A stretch of DNA of 64,000 nt from Ancylobacter pratisalsi (GTDB lineage: Bacteria; Pseudomonadota; Alphaproteobacteria; Rhizobiales; Xanthobacteraceae). Made by a program: the position numbers and the translations under genes. The stretch is taken from contig NZ_CP048630.1 in the NCBI RefSeq assembly GCF_010669125.1, forward strand, positions 1,810,001-1,874,000, in the 5' to 3' direction. Positions 25,894-35,912 of the stretch are shown here, piece by piece; the stretch's first letter is position 1; each line of letters starts with the position of its first letter. The notes below the pieces were generated by a model that worked only from the letters and a program-made list of their open reading frames with translations, was not told the DNA's origin and ran no database searches.

Positions 25894-27462
25894 GTGGCAA
25901 CATCGATCGGTGATTTCCTGCGGCTGGCCCGCGCGGGCTTCGTGCTGGCGCGCGAGGGCGTGATCTCGCGCATCGATCCGGCCCTGCTGCCACCCGGCTC
26001 CGAGCCCGTCTTCGCGATGGCCAAGCTGATCGAGCGGCGCGGGGCAGCCTCGAGCGCGGCGCGCCTGGGCGCGGCCATCTCCCGTCTCGGACCTTCCTAT
26101 GTGAAGCTCGGCCAATTCCTGGCGACCCGCCCCGATGTGGTCGGCCCCAAGCTCGCCCGGGACCTCGAGACGCTGCAGGACCGGATGCCGCCCTTCCCGC
26201 AGGAAGTGGCGGAGGAGACCATTTCCCGCACCTTCGACCAGCCGGTCAGCACGGTCTATGCCCGGCTTGGCCCGCCGCTGGCAGCGGCGTCGATCGCGCA
26301 GGTGCATCAGGGCGAGGTGAGCGAGCCTGACGGCAGCACCCGTCGCGTGGCCGTGAAGGTGCTTCGCCCGGACGTTCAGCGCCGCTTCCGGATCGACCTG
26401 TCCTCTTTCTACCGCGCCGCCCGGCTTGGCGAGCAGACATCGCCCGAGGGGCGGCGGCTACGGCTCGTCGCCATTGTCGACACGCTGGCACGATCGGTGG
26501 CGATGGAGATGGACCTGCGGCTGGAAGCGGCCGCCCTGTCCGAGCTCGCACAGAATACCGAAGCCGAAACCGATTTCCGTGTTCCGACCGTCGACTGGGA
26601 CCGCACCGGCCGTGAGGTACTGACGACCGAGTGGATCGACGGCATCAAGCTGAACGACATCGAGGCCCTGCGCGCTGCCGGACACGATCTGCCGGAGGTC
26701 GGGCGTGTCGTGATGCAGTCCTTCCTGCGCCACGCGCTGCGCGACGGATTCTTCCATGCCGACATGCACCCCGGCAATCTGTTCGTCGACCCGCAGGGGC
26801 GGCTCGTGGCGGTGGACTGCGGCATCATGGGCCGGCTCGGGTTGAAGGAGCGGCGTTTCCTGGCCGAGATTCTCTACGGCTTCATCACCCGGAACTGGAA
26901 GCGCACCGCCGAGGTGCATTTCGAAGCCGGCTATGTGCCCGCACATCATTCGGTCGATGACTTCGCCCAGGCGATTCGCGCCATCGGCGAACCGATCTAT
27001 TCGCGCCGCGCCGACCAGATCTCCATGGCGAAACTGCTGACGCTGTTGTTCGAGGTCACCGCCCTGTTCGATATGAAGACCCGACCCGAACTCCTGCTGC
27101 TGCAGAAGACGATGGTGGTGGTCGAAGGCGTCGCCCGCTCGCTCGACCCGCAGCTCGACATGTGGAAGACCTCTGAGCCGGTGGTGCGAACCTGGATCGA
27201 GCGCAATCTCGGCCCAGTCGGACGGATCGAGGAGGTCACGACCGGCGTTGCCGCCATCGGGCGGTCGCTCCAGGCCCTGCCCGAGCTCATCGCGCAGGGC
27301 CAGCGCATCGCCGAGCAGCTGGACGCGGCAACCCGCAGCGGCCTCGCGCTCTCGGCCGAGACCACCGACGCCATTGGCCGCGCCGAAGGCCGGGGCAATC
27401 GGTGGATGACCATCGCGCTCTGGGTCATCGCCGCCCTGTTGGCGTTCAGCATGTTCCGCTGA
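25894..27462 (+). CDS. ubiB: Ubiquinone biosynthesis protein UbiB (ABC1/ADCK-type kinase-like)
   Basis: A 522-residue protein required for ubiquinone synthesis, thought to be an atypical protein kinase-like ATPase. Motifs: LGPSYVKLGQFLATRPDVVG and the KxGQ-type signature, AAASIAQVHQGEV with Ala-rich nucleotide loop, VAVKVLRPDV with the ATP lysine, GFFHADMHPGNLFV as catalytic loop and VDCGIMG replacing DFG. One C-terminal membrane helix (about 500-520) ends the protein. Best start is GTG at 25894, 5 bases after the ubiE stop. Confidence 0.93.
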   Translation: MATSIGDFLRLARAGFVLAREGVISRIDPALLPPGSEPVFAMAKLIERRGAASSAARLGAAISRLGPSYVKLGQFLATRPDVVGPKLARDLETLQDRMPPFPQEVAEETISRTFDQPVSTVYARLGPPLAAASIAQVHQGEVSEPDGSTRRVAVKVLRPDVQRRFRIDLSSFYRAARLGEQTSPEGRRLRLVAIVDTLARSVAMEMDLRLEAAALSELAQNTEAETDFRVPTVDWDRTGREVLTTEWIDGIKLNDIEALRAAGHDLPEVGRVVMQSFLRHALRDGFFHADMHPGNLFVDPQGRLVAVDCGIMGRLGLKERRFLAEILYGFITRNWKRTAEVHFEAGYVPAHHSVDDFAQAIRAIGEPIYSRRADQISMAKLLTLLFEVTALFDMKTRPELLLLQKTMVVVEGVARSLDPQLDMWKTSEPVVRTWIERNLGPVGRIEEVTTGVAAIGRSLQALPELIAQGQRIAEQLDAATRSGLALSAETTDAIGRAEGRGNRWMTIALWVIAALLAFSMFR

Positions 27463-27515
27463 CGCCGTTGCACCGGCACGCGCCATCGTTACAACTGCGG
27501 GGAGGTGGAGAGACC

Positions 27516-28745
27516 ATGCTCGCGGACAAGCGTATCCTGCTCATCATCGGCGGCGGCATCGCCGCCTATAAGAGCCTCGACCTCATCCGCCGCCTGCGCG
27601 AGCGCGGTGCGCGGGTGCGTGTCGTCATGACCGGCGCCGCGCAACACTTCGTCACGCCGCTCGCGGTCGGGGCTCTCGCTCATGACCGCGTGTTCACCGA
27701 GCTGTTCGATCGCGATGCCGAGCATGATATCGGCCACATCCGCCTGTCGCGCGAGGCGGATCTCGTCATCGTGGCTCCCGCCACCGCCGATCTGATGGCG
27801 AAGATGGCCCACGGCCTGGCCGACGACCTCGCCAGCGCCGTGCTGCTCGCCAGTGACACGCCCACCCTACTCGCACCCGCCATGAACCCGCGGATGTGGT
27901 CCAACCCCGCGACCCACCGGAACGTGACACGGCTTGGCGAGGATGGCGCGGCTTTTGTCGGCCCCAATGCCGGCGCCATGGCCGAGCGCGGAGAAGATGG
28001 GCCCGGCCGGATGGCCGAGCCTCTTGAAATCGTTGCGGCGGCCGAGAAGCTGCTGGCGCCCTCTGGCCCGCTCAACGGACGGCACGTGCTGATCACCTCC
28101 GGCCCGACCCATGAGTCAATCGACCCGGTGCGCTATATCGCCAATCGCTCTTCCGGCAAGCAGGGCCATGCCATCGCCGCCGCCGCGCGGCGCGCTGGAG
28201 CACAGGTCACCCTCGTTTCCGGTCCCGTGAACCTTCCCGATCCCGTCGGTGTCGCGGTTCATCACGTCGAGACCGCACGGGAGATGCTTGCGGCGGTCGA
28301 AGCGGCACTGCCCGCGGATGCCACCATCTTCGCCGCCGCCGTCGCCGACTGGCGGGCGGCCACGGCAGCGGACGAGAAGATGAAGAAGAATGGCGGGGCA
28401 ATCCCCGCCCTGTCTCTGGTGGAGAACCCCGATATTCTTGCCACGGTCTCCCGGCTCTCGAACCACAGGCCGCGCCTGGTGGTCGGCTTCGCGGCGGAGA
28501 CCGAGAACGTCATCGCCCATGCCCAGGCCAAACGCCTCCGCAAGGGCTGCGACTGGATCGTCGCCAACGACGTCTCTCGCCACAGCGGCATCGAGGGAGG
28601 GGTCATGGGCGGAGATGAGAACGCCGTTCACCTTATAACCGCGGATGATGTCGAGCATTGGCCCAAGGCCTCGAAGAGCGAGGTCGCCGAGCGACTGGTC
28701 GCACGCGTCGCCGCCGCTCTCGGCCCATTGGAGACGACCTCGTGA
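27516..28745 (+). CDS. coaBC: Bifunctional phosphopantothenoylcysteine decarboxylase / phosphopantothenate-cysteine ligase
   Basis: A 409-residue bifunctional enzyme of coenzyme A synthesis. The N-terminal CoaC flavoprotein part (about 1-185) begins [21 protein letters not shown] and has the PAMNPRMW loop. The C-terminal CoaB ligase part (about 190-409) has [25 protein letters not shown] and the AAVADW motif. The ATG at 27516 has a GGGGAGGTGGAG site. The stop overlaps the GTG start of dut, an order seen often in alphaproteobacteria. Confidence 0.95.
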   Translation: MLADKRILLIIGGGIAAYKSLDLIRRLRERGARVRVVMTGAAQHFVTPLAVGALAHDRVFTELFDRDAEHDIGHIRLSREADLVIVAPATADLMAKMAHGLADDLASAVLLASDTPTLLAPAMNPRMWSNPATHRNVTRLGEDGAAFVGPNAGAMAERGEDGPGRMAEPLEIVAAAEKLLAPSGPLNGRHVLITSGPTHESIDPVRYIANRSSGKQGHAIAAAARRAGAQVTLVSGPVNLPDPVGVAVHHVETAREMLAAVEAALPADATIFAAAVADWRAATAADEKMKKNGGAIPALSLVENPDILATVSRLSNHRPRLVVGFAAETENVIAHAQAKRLRKGCDWIVANDVSRHSGIEGGVMGGDENAVHLITADDVEHWPKASKSEVAERLVARVAAALGPLETTS

Positions 28746-29215
28746 GCCTGCGTGTTCCTGTCACCGTCCTGCCCCATGGGGTCGGCTTGCCGCTTCCCGC
28801 CCATGCGACCGACGGCTCGGCCGGTCTGGACCTGATTGCGGCGCTGCCGGAGAACGAGCCCCTCACCCTTGCCCCACTGGGCCGCGCCGCCGTGCCGACC
28901 GGACTTTGCATCGCGCTGCCCGAAGGCTTCGAGGCTCAGATACGACCGCGCTCGGGCCTCGCGCTGAAACAAGGGCTGACGGTGCTGAATGCACCCGGGA
29001 CAGTCGACGCGGACTATCGCGGCGAGGTGAAGGTCCTGCTGATCAATCTCGGGGAAGCGCCGGTCACCCTTGAGCGCGGCCAGCGTATCGCGCAGATGGT
29101 GGTTGCGCCGGTGACCCGTATTAAGCTCGTTGAAGTCGGGGATCTGACCAAAACAACACGCGGTAGCGGTGGATTCGGCTCGACAGGGCTCGACGGCGGG
29201 ACAATATCGCGATAG
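28742..29215 (+). CDS. dut: dUTP diphosphatase
   Basis: A 157-residue homotrimeric dUTPase that hydrolyses dUTP to dUMP and pyrophosphate. All five motifs can be followed: [11 protein letters not shown] (1), [10 protein letters not shown] (2), [17 protein letters not shown] (3), [10 protein letters not shown] (4) and the C-terminal [12 protein letters not shown] (5). The GTG start overlaps the coaBC stop. Confidence 0.96.
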   Translation: MSLRVPVTVLPHGVGLPLPAHATDGSAGLDLIAALPENEPLTLAPLGRAAVPTGLCIALPEGFEAQIRPRSGLALKQGLTVLNAPGTVDADYRGEVKVLLINLGEAPVTLERGQRIAQMVVAPVTRIKLVEVGDLTKTTRGSGGFGSTGLDGGTISR

Positions 29216-29224
29216 CGAGAGTTT

Positions 29225-29668
29225 ATGCCGCGCTTGTCCGATAAGAGTCTGCTCGCCATAGCCGCTGTCGTCGATGTTGCCCTCCACGCACGCGGCGCGC
29301 CGGTGGCTGCCAAGGCGCTTGCCGCTCGCCACGAGCTTCCCCCCCGCCATCTCGAACCCGTGCTGCAATCCCTTGTGCATGCCGGTGTACTGAAGGGCGT
29401 CCGCGGCCCGCGCGGTGGCTATGAGCTGGCCCGCGAACGGCGACGGATCACCGTTGCCGAGGTGGTCCGTGTGGTCGAGACCGAGGTGGACGAATCGATG
29501 GAAAGCCTCCCGTCCATCGTACGCGACATCGTTCAGCCGGCGGTTGCCGAGGCCGAGAAAGCCTTCGATGCCGCGCTCGACGGCGTCACGGTGGAGGACC
29601 TTTGCCGCGTCGCTGCGCAGAACACACTCCGCAAGGGCCTGCCTGAAGGCATAGATTTCACTATATAA
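29225..29668 (+). CDS. Rrf2-family transcriptional regulator (CymR-like, no Fe-S cysteines)
   Basis: A 147-residue winged-helix regulator. The helix-turn-helix covers about residues 25-50 (APVAAKALAARHELPPRHLEPVLQSLVHAGVL), and the wing is GVRGPRGGYELARERRRITVAEVVRVVE. It has only one cysteine, so the three-Cys Fe-S cluster of IscR/NsrR types is absent, which resembles CymR and other cysteine-metabolism regulators. It lies 126 bases upstream of cysK on the same strand, so control of cysteine synthesis is the natural inference. Confidence 0.85.
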   Translation: MPRLSDKSLLAIAAVVDVALHARGAPVAAKALAARHELPPRHLEPVLQSLVHAGVLKGVRGPRGGYELARERRRITVAEVVRVVETEVDESMESLPSIVRDIVQPAVAEAEKAFDAALDGVTVEDLCRVAAQNTLRKGLPEGIDFTI

Positions 29669-29793
29669 ATCTGTTTATATTTCTATTCCTCGACATAACA
29701 TCGTGGATATGATAGCGACAGCGCCGGATCTCGATGCGCCAAAATGCGCGCCGGGCGCGTGGTCGCCTCGGTGCCGAGCCTGAGGAGGCACCC

Positions 29794-30777
29794 ATGCCTG
29801 ACGCCACTCCCAAGCAGCCCGCTCCCGCTGTACGCCCCGGCCGTGGCCGGGTGTACGGGTCCATCACCGAAACCATCGGCAACACCCCGCTCGTCGAGGT
29901 CCGGCGCCTGGCCGCCGAGCACGCCGTGAAGGCGCGCATCCTCGCCAAGCTCGAGTTCTTCAACCCGATAGGCAGCGTGAAGGACCGCATCGGCGTCGCC
30001 ATGATCGATGCGCTGGAGGAGGCGGGCCTCATCCGTCCGAACACGGTTCTGGTGGAGCCGACATCGGGCAATACCGGCATCGCCCTCGCTTTCGTAGCCG
30101 CCGCGCGCGGCTATCGACTGATCCTGGTCATGCCGGAATCTATGTCGGTCGAGCGGCGCAAGATGCTCGCCCTGCTCGGTGCCGAACTCTACCTGACCCC
30201 GGCCGCCCAGGGCATGCGCGGCGCGGTGGCCAAGGCGGAGGAACTGGTCAAGGAACTGCCCGACGCCATCATCCCGCAGCAGTTCCGGAATCCGGCCAAT
30301 CCGGCCATCCATCGCAGCACGACGGCGGAGGAGATCTGGAACGACACCGAAGGATCGGTGGATATTGTGATCGCGGGCATCGGCACCGGCGGCACCATCA
30401 CCGGCATCGGCCAGGTGCTGAAGCCGCGCAAGCCGGGCCTGCGCATGGTTGCGGTGGAGCCCGAGGACAGTCCCGTGCTTTCCGGCGGCCAGCCGGGCCC
30501 GCACAAGATCCAGGGCATCGGTGCCGGCTTCGTGCCGGACGTGCTGGATCGTTCGGTCATCGACGAAGTGGTGACGGTCGGCAACCAGACCGCCTTTGAG
30601 ACCGCGCGTGCGGTGGCCCGACTGGATGGCATCCCGGTCGGCATCTCTTCCGGTGCCGCGCTTGCCGCGGCCCTGGAGGTCGGCGCCCGCCCGGAGAACG
30701 AGGACAAGACGATCGTCGTCATCATCCCGTCCTTCGCCGAACGGTATCTCTCGACGGCCCTGTTCGAAGGCCTTTGA
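29794..30777 (+). CDS. cysK: Cysteine synthase A (O-acetylserine sulfhydrylase)
   Basis: A 327-residue PLP enzyme that makes L-cysteine from O-acetylserine and sulfide. Motifs: [12 protein letters not shown], the Schiff-base lysine in [11 protein letters not shown], the substrate loop [12 protein letters not shown], the PLP-phosphate loop [13 protein letters not shown], and [10 protein letters not shown] near the end. The ATG at 29794 has a GAGGAGG site. Residues 1-20 are a short Pro-rich extension not found in the E. coli enzyme. Confidence 0.94.
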   Translation: MPDATPKQPAPAVRPGRGRVYGSITETIGNTPLVEVRRLAAEHAVKARILAKLEFFNPIGSVKDRIGVAMIDALEEAGLIRPNTVLVEPTSGNTGIALAFVAAARGYRLILVMPESMSVERRKMLALLGAELYLTPAAQGMRGAVAKAEELVKELPDAIIPQQFRNPANPAIHRSTTAEEIWNDTEGSVDIVIAGIGTGGTITGIGQVLKPRKPGLRMVAVEPEDSPVLSGGQPGPHKIQGIGAGFVPDVLDRSVIDEVVTVGNQTAFETARAVARLDGIPVGISSGAALAAALEVGARPENEDKTIVVIIPSFAERYLSTALFEGL

Positions 30778-30811
30778 AGAACGCGCGGGCAAGATGATGC
30801 CCGCGCTCTTC
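30776..30811 (+). terminator. Hairpin after cysK
   Basis: A perfect 9-bp stem (30783-30791 with 30798-30806) and 6-base loop follow the cysK stop at once. The outer flanks (GAAGA and TCTTC) can extend the pairing. No long T run follows, so termination may be partial or factor-assisted. Confidence 0.5.
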
Positions 30812-30908
30812 TAGCGAGTCTTCCGCTCCGGTAAAGTCTGGGTGATTCGGGGCGCGTCGGGCGCGCCACCGAGCCGGACAAGAAGTCGGCGAAGGGGGAC
30901 AAGCGCGG

Positions 30909-33461
30909 ATGGCGCAGCCGGCCGGCATCAGCGGAGCTATGAAAGAGACGGGGCGTGGCGCACGAGCCGAGCCCCGAAGGACGTGCGGGCGTCGCCGCTC
31001 GAAATATCTCATACCCACCCTCGCCGGCATCGCCGCGCTGCCCGGCCTGTGCGGCACGGCTGCCGCCGATCCGGTGGCGGATCCGGCAGTTGCGCTCTTC
31101 GCGACCCTTGCCCAGTTCAGTCCGGATGTCCTCATCGGCCTTGCCCTGGTTCTGGGACTTATCGCCTTCGCGACCACCACGGCCATCGTCCATGTACGCT
31201 TCCGCCGCCAGACGTTGGAACGCGAGACCTTTGCCTATGGTGAAATCTCACGCCTCGAAGCACAGATCGAGGAGGCACGGGCACTGCTCCTGGCCGAGCC
31301 GCAGATCGTCGTGGTCTGGCGCGATCCAGCTGCGGCGCCGGAGATCATCGGCAATACGCCCGCCTTTACCGGCGTCGCCGCGCCAAGCCGAATCCTCGCA
31401 TTCGGTGCCTGGCTGACGCCGTCCTCGGCGCGTGAGATCGATGCGACCGTCGACCTGCTGCGCCGACGCGGCGTGCCCTTCGCCACCACGCTTGCCACCC
31501 CGGATGGGCGCCATGTCGAGGCGGACGGACGGCCCGTAGGGTCGGCGGTGATCCTGCGCCTGCGCGACATCACCGGCGTGCGGCTCGACCACGCCCGCCT
31601 GCATGACGCGTATCGTGGGCTTGAGTCCGAAAGCTCATCTCTGCGAACCCTGCTGGACGCGCTTCCAGTGCCCGCCTGGATCGGAAGCGAGGACGGCCGC
31701 CTGCGCTGGACCAACCGCGCCTATGCTCACGCGGTGGAGGCTGGCGACCCTCAGGAGGCGACGACCCGCGACATCGCCCTTCTCGACAAGGCAAGCCGAG
31801 CACAGGCAGCCCATGCGAGGGCCAATGGCCAGCCCTTCACGGCGCGCCTGCCCGTGGTAGTTGCCGGCTCCCGGCGCGTGTTCGACGTGCTTGAAGTGAG
31901 CGGCGCGGGCGGCACGGCCGGCATCGCGCTGGATGCCACTGAGGCTGAATCGGTGCGGGTGGAGCTTGCTCATGTGATTGGGGCCCATCGGCGAACGCTT
32001 GACCAGCTTGCCACCGCGGTCGCCATCTTCGGCGCCGACCAGCGGCTGGTGTTTCACAACGCCGCCTATGCCAGCCTGTTCGAGCTCGACCCCGCCTTTC
32101 TCGACGAGCGCCCCACCGACACCGCGACGCTCGACCGCCTGCGGGCGGCCCGGCGCCTTCCCGAACAGGCGGATTTCCGTGTGTGGCGCGACGAGCTTCA
32201 CGCCGCCTATCGTTCGCTGGAGCCGCGTGAACATTGGTGGCACCTGCCCGGCGGGCGCACGCTGCGTGTCGTGACCGCCCCCAACCCCGAGGGCGGGATT
32301 ACCTATCTGTTCGACGAGGTGACCGAAAGGCTGGCGCTGGAAAGCCGCTTCAACTCGCTCACCCGCATTCAGAGCGAGACCCTCGATGCGCTGGCAGAAG
32401 GCGTGGCGGTGTTCGGCAGCGACGGCCGGCTCGGCCTCAGCAATTCAGCCTTCCGCCGGCTCTGGAAGCTAGACGCCTCCGTGCTCGAAGGCCAGCCACA
32501 CATCGATGCGGTGGCGGAGGTCTGCAACCCTCTGACGGCCGATGTTTCCGTGTGGACGCGCCTGCGTGCCGCCGTCACCGGAATCGGCGCGCGCATTCCC
32601 TCGGAGTTCCGCGTGGAACGCACCGATGGCAGCGTCTTCGACGGATCGACCCAGCCCTTGCCCGATGGCGGCACGCTGGTGACGCTGCGCGATGTCACCG
32701 ACAGCGTGCATGTGGAGCGCGCACTCGTGGAGCGCAACGAAGCGCTGGTGGCGGCCGACCACCTTAAGAGCAGCTTCGTCAGTCACGTGTCCTATGAGCT
32801 GCGCTCGCCGCTGACCACCATCATCGGATTTGCCCAGCTTCTCGACGACACCGCCATCGGCCCGCTCAACACCAAGCAACGCGCCTATGTGACCCACATC
32901 ACCGAGTCGAGCGCGGCGCTGCTGGCCATCATCAACGACATCCTCGACCTCGCCACCATCGACGCGGGCACAGTGGCGCTGGAGCTGAGCGACGTCGACG
33001 TGCGGGCCGCCATGGAAGCCGCCACCGAAGGCGTGCGCGACCGTCTTGCCGAGGGTGGCCTCAGGCTTGCGATCGAGCCCGGCAATGCCGCCGGCACCTT
33101 TCGTGCGGATGCCAAGCGGGTGCGCCAGATTCTCTATAATCTGCTCTCCAACGCCGTCGGCTTCGCGCCGGAAGGCTCCACCGTCACACTCTCGGCCGAG
33201 CAGCGCGACGGTGAAGTCATGTTCCGCGTGCGCGACATGGGACCGGGCATCCCGCCGGAGATCAGCGAGCGCGTGTTCGACCGGTTCGAGAGCCACACCG
33301 CCGGCTCACGCCATCGCGGGGTGGGTCTCGGCCTTTCCATCGTGCGCTCGCTCATGGCGCTGCATGGCGGGCGCGTGGCCATCGCCGCGGCGCCCGGCGG
33401 GGGAACGCTGGTGACTTGCACCTTCCCGGCCGCGGGCGCGGACCGGGCCGCGGCGGAGTAG
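30909..33461 (+). CDS. divL: DivL-like PAS-domain pseudo-histidine kinase with Tyr at the phospho-acceptor position
   Basis: An 850-residue membrane-anchored sensor. It has a transmembrane segment (about residues 73-97), a cytoplasmic coiled region, PAS-like domains (about 240-330, 365-460 and 490-590), a DHp helix and a HATPase_c domain (about 730-848). The H-box reads [15 protein letters not shown] with tyrosine (residue 629) where histidine kinases have HELRTP. The N-box ([13 protein letters not shown]) and G-boxes ([15 protein letters not shown]) look intact. Tyrosine there is the known hallmark of DivL of Caulobacter, which works with CckA and DivK in cell-cycle control. Gene order with tsaE-amgK downstream supports the assignment. 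An ATG at 30939 is an alternative start. Confidence 0.85.
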   Translation: MAQPAGISGAMKETGRGARAEPRRTCGRRRSKYLIPTLAGIAALPGLCGTAAADPVADPAVALFATLAQFSPDVLIGLALVLGLIAFATTTAIVHVRFRRQTLERETFAYGEISRLEAQIEEARALLLAEPQIVVVWRDPAAAPEIIGNTPAFTGVAAPSRILAFGAWLTPSSAREIDATVDLLRRRGVPFATTLATPDGRHVEADGRPVGSAVILRLRDITGVRLDHARLHDAYRGLESESSSLRTLLDALPVPAWIGSEDGRLRWTNRAYAHAVEAGDPQEATTRDIALLDKASRAQAAHARANGQPFTARLPVVVAGSRRVFDVLEVSGAGGTAGIALDATEAESVRVELAHVIGAHRRTLDQLATAVAIFGADQRLVFHNAAYASLFELDPAFLDERPTDTATLDRLRAARRLPEQADFRVWRDELHAAYRSLEPREHWWHLPGGRTLRVVTAPNPEGGITYLFDEVTERLALESRFNSLTRIQSETLDALAEGVAVFGSDGRLGLSNSAFRRLWKLDASVLEGQPHIDAVAEVCNPLTADVSVWTRLRAAVTGIGARIPSEFRVERTDGSVFDGSTQPLPDGGTLVTLRDVTDSVHVERALVERNEALVAADHLKSSFVSHVSYELRSPLTTIIGFAQLLDDTAIGPLNTKQRAYVTHITESSAALLAIINDILDLATIDAGTVALELSDVDVRAAMEAATEGVRDRLAEGGLRLAIEPGNAAGTFRADAKRVRQILYNLLSNAVGFAPEGSTVTLSAEQRDGEVMFRVRDMGPGIPPEISERVFDRFESHTAGSRHRGVGLGLSIVRSLMALHGGRVAIAAAPGGGTLVTCTFPAAGADRAAAE

Positions 33462-33465
33462 AGAC

Positions 33466-35169
33466 ATGGTCGAGAGCCGCCCCACCTACGCACCGCCAAC
33501 CAACGCGCACTGGGACGTCGTGCTTCCGGACGAGGCGGCAACGGGCCGGCTCGCCATGGACCTCGCCGCCATGCTGCAACCCGGCGATCTGGTGATGCTG
33601 AACGGCGACCTCGGCGCGGGCAAATCGACCCTCGCCCGTGCCTTGCTGCGCGAGCTGGCGGAAGATCCCGAGCTGGAGGTTCCGAGCCCGACCTTCACCC
33701 TGATGCAGGGCTATGATCTGCCCCGCCACCGTGTGGTCCACGCCGACTTCTATCGTCTGGGTGACTCGTCCGAGCTGGAGGAGATCGGCTGGGACGAACA
33801 GACCGACGGCGCCATCGCCCTCGTCGAGTGGCCGGAGCGCGTGGATAGCCTGCAATTGAGGCCGGACCGGCTGGATATCCGCATCACCTTGGTGCCGGAC
33901 GCACCGCCGACGCTGCGCCGGGTACGCCTGTTCGGTCATGGGCGGCTGGCGAGCGGCCTGCAACGGATGAAGGCGATCCGCTCTCTGATCGACCTCGCCG
34001 GTTTCGGCCCGGCACAGCGTCGCCACCTTCAGGGTGACGCCTCCACGCGGAGTTATGAACGGCTTCTGGGTGCGAAGCACGACGCCGTGCTGATGAATGC
34101 ACCGCGCCATGCCGACGGCCCGCCGGTGAGGGACGGCAAGCCCTACAGCGCCGTCGCTCATCTCGCGGAGGATGTGAAGCCGTTTGTCGCTATGGCGCGC
34201 GCGCTCAAAGCGCGAGGCTTCTCCGCTCCCGCCATCTACGCCGCCGACCTCGACGCCGGGCTTCTGGTCATCGAGGACCTCGGCGATGAAGGCGTGCTCG
34301 GCGGAACGCCGCCGGCCCCGCTGCCGGAACGCTATGAGGCGGCCGCGGATGTTCTCGCAGCCCTTCACGGTCTCGATCTTCCGGTGTCCCTCACGGTGTC
34401 GCCCGAGATCGACTATCGTTTGCCGACATATGACATAGAGGCGCTGCTGGTCGAGGCCGAGCTGATGCTCGACTGGTATATACCGCATCTGAAGGCGGCG
34501 CCGGTTTCCGAGCCGGGACGGGCGGAGTTCCGCCGCCTGTGGCGCCAGGCGCTCGCTCCCTCGCTGGCCCAGCGGCCGGTCTGGGTGCTGCGCGACTACC
34601 ACTCCCCGAACCTGATGTGGATCGAGGACCGGGATGGCCTGGCCCGTGTCGGACTCCTCGACTTCCAGGACGCGGTGATGGGTCCGCCCGCCTATGACCT
34701 CGCGTCGCTCGCCCAGGATGCGCGCGTCGATGTGCCGGAAGATCTGGAGTTCTCCCTGCTCGGTCGCTACGTCAAGGCACGCCGACACGGCGACCCCGGC
34801 TTCGATGTGCGCGGCTTCGCGGCGTCCTATGCGGTGATGGGCGCCCAGCGGGCGACCAAGATCCTGGGCATCTTCGCCCGCCTCGACCGTCGCGATGGCA
34901 AGCCTGGCTACCTCAAGCACCTGCCACGCATCTGGACCTACCTCCAGCGGGGTCTCGCCTTCACCGACCTGACGCCGCTCAGGGAATGGTACGACGCCCA
35001 TGTCCCGGCCCCGGAAGGATCGGCCTGGCCACGGCCCGTGCCGGAACCCTCTGCTGCCGGCGCGCAAACGCCACATGAGGGCACGCCGAGTGAAGCGAAG
35101 CCGCCGCCGGAATCGGGTATATCCACTGCGAACCCTTCCGAATCGTCGAGCCCGCCGGCCACTTCATGA
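33466..35169 (+). CDS. TsaE - AmgK-type phosphotransferase fusion
   Basis: A 567-residue fusion. Residues 1 to about 155 are TsaE, the ATPase needed for t6A modification of tRNA: Walker [25 protein letters not shown] and [17 protein letters not shown]. Residues about 175-510 are an aminoglycoside-phosphotransferase-fold kinase like Amg[23 protein letters not shown], the catalytic loop [12 protein letters not shown] and [21 protein letters not shown]. AmgK phosphorylates MurNAc/GlcNAc at C1 in cell-wall recycling. A Pro/Ser tail (about 515-567) ends the protein. It overlaps the murU-like gene (ATGA). This fusion is widespread in Rhizobiales as far as known. Confidence 0.88.
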   Translation: MVESRPTYAPPTNAHWDVVLPDEAATGRLAMDLAAMLQPGDLVMLNGDLGAGKSTLARALLRELAEDPELEVPSPTFTLMQGYDLPRHRVVHADFYRLGDSSELEEIGWDEQTDGAIALVEWPERVDSLQLRPDRLDIRITLVPDAPPTLRRVRLFGHGRLASGLQRMKAIRSLIDLAGFGPAQRRHLQGDASTRSYERLLGAKHDAVLMNAPRHADGPPVRDGKPYSAVAHLAEDVKPFVAMARALKARGFSAPAIYAADLDAGLLVIEDLGDEGVLGGTPPAPLPERYEAAADVLAALHGLDLPVSLTVSPEIDYRLPTYDIEALLVEAELMLDWYIPHLKAAPVSEPGRAEFRRLWRQALAPSLAQRPVWVLRDYHSPNLMWIEDRDGLARVGLLDFQDAVMGPPAYDLASLAQDARVDVPEDLEFSLLGRYVKARRHGDPGFDVRGFAASYAVMGAQRATKILGIFARLDRRDGKPGYLKHLPRIWTYLQRGLAFTDLTPLREWYDAHVPAPEGSAWPRPVPEPSAAGAQTPHEGTPSEAKPPPESGISTANPSESSSPPATS

Positions 35170-35885
35170 CCCCTATCCGAACCGCCATGGTGCTCGCGGC
35201 CGGCCTTGGAACGCGCATGCGTCCTCTGACCGACCGCTTGCCCAAGCCCCTTGTCAAGGTCAACGGCCGGGCGCTGATCGACCATGTGCTTGACCGGCTC
35301 GTCGATGCCGGGGTCGAGACGGCGGTCGTAAATCTCCACTACCACGCGGACCTGCTCGAACGGCATCTTGCCGGGCGATCGCATCCGCGCATCGTCCTCT
35401 CGGATGAGCGTGGCGAGTTGCTCGAAACCGGTGGGGGCATCCGCAAGGCGCTGCCGCTGCTGGGGAACGAGCCCTTCTTCTCGATCAATTCCGACACCAT
35501 ATGGATCGAGGGAATCCGCGCCAATCTCGCCCATCTGGCCGCGGGCTTCGATCCGCGAACCATGGATGCGCGCCTTTTGCTGGCGGCAACCTCGGCGTCC
35601 ATCGGCTATGATGGCAATGGCGACTTCGTCATGGATGGGTGGGGACGGCTCAACCTTCGGCCGGAACGCACGGTTTCGCCCTTCGTGTATGCGGGCGCGG
35701 CGGTGCTTTCCCCGCGCCTTTTCAACGGAGCACCGGAAGGGGCGTTCTCGCTGGTACGGCTGTTCGCCCGCGCTGCGCAAGATGGCCGGCTTTTCGGCCA
35801 GCGCATGGAAGGGCTATGGATGCATGTCGGCACACCCGAAGCCATCAAGGATGCCGAAACAACCATTCTTCGCTCCAAGGACTAG
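35166..35885 (+). CDS. MurU-like sugar-1-phosphate nucleotidyltransferase
   Basis: A 239-residue nucleotidyltransferase. The nucleotide loop [38 protein letters not shown] is complete. The metal-binding aspartate is in FSINSDTIW and the ligand-side region follows at [15 protein letters not shown]. MurU joins UTP to MurNAc-1-phosphate to give UDP-MurNAc, bypassing de novo synthesis and conferring some fosfomycin tolerance. The overlap with the AmgK-type gene supports this role over a mannose-1-phosphate guanylyltransferase. Confidence 0.82.
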   Translation: MTPIRTAMVLAAGLGTRMRPLTDRLPKPLVKVNGRALIDHVLDRLVDAGVETAVVNLHYHADLLERHLAGRSHPRIVLSDERGELLETGGGIRKALPLLGNEPFFSINSDTIWIEGIRANLAHLAAGFDPRTMDARLLLAATSASIGYDGNGDFVMDGWGRLNLRPERTVSPFVYAGAAVLSPRLFNGAPEGAFSLVRLFARAAQDGRLFGQRMEGLWMHVGTPEAIKDAETTILRSKD

Positions 35886-35912
35886 GCGATTGACGCTTGT
35901 CGGAGGGAGCCG

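Noticed and set aside
33352..35076. Minus-strand open frame of 574 residues
   Set aside because: It is antisense to the tsaE-amgK fusion, which carries the clear motifs.
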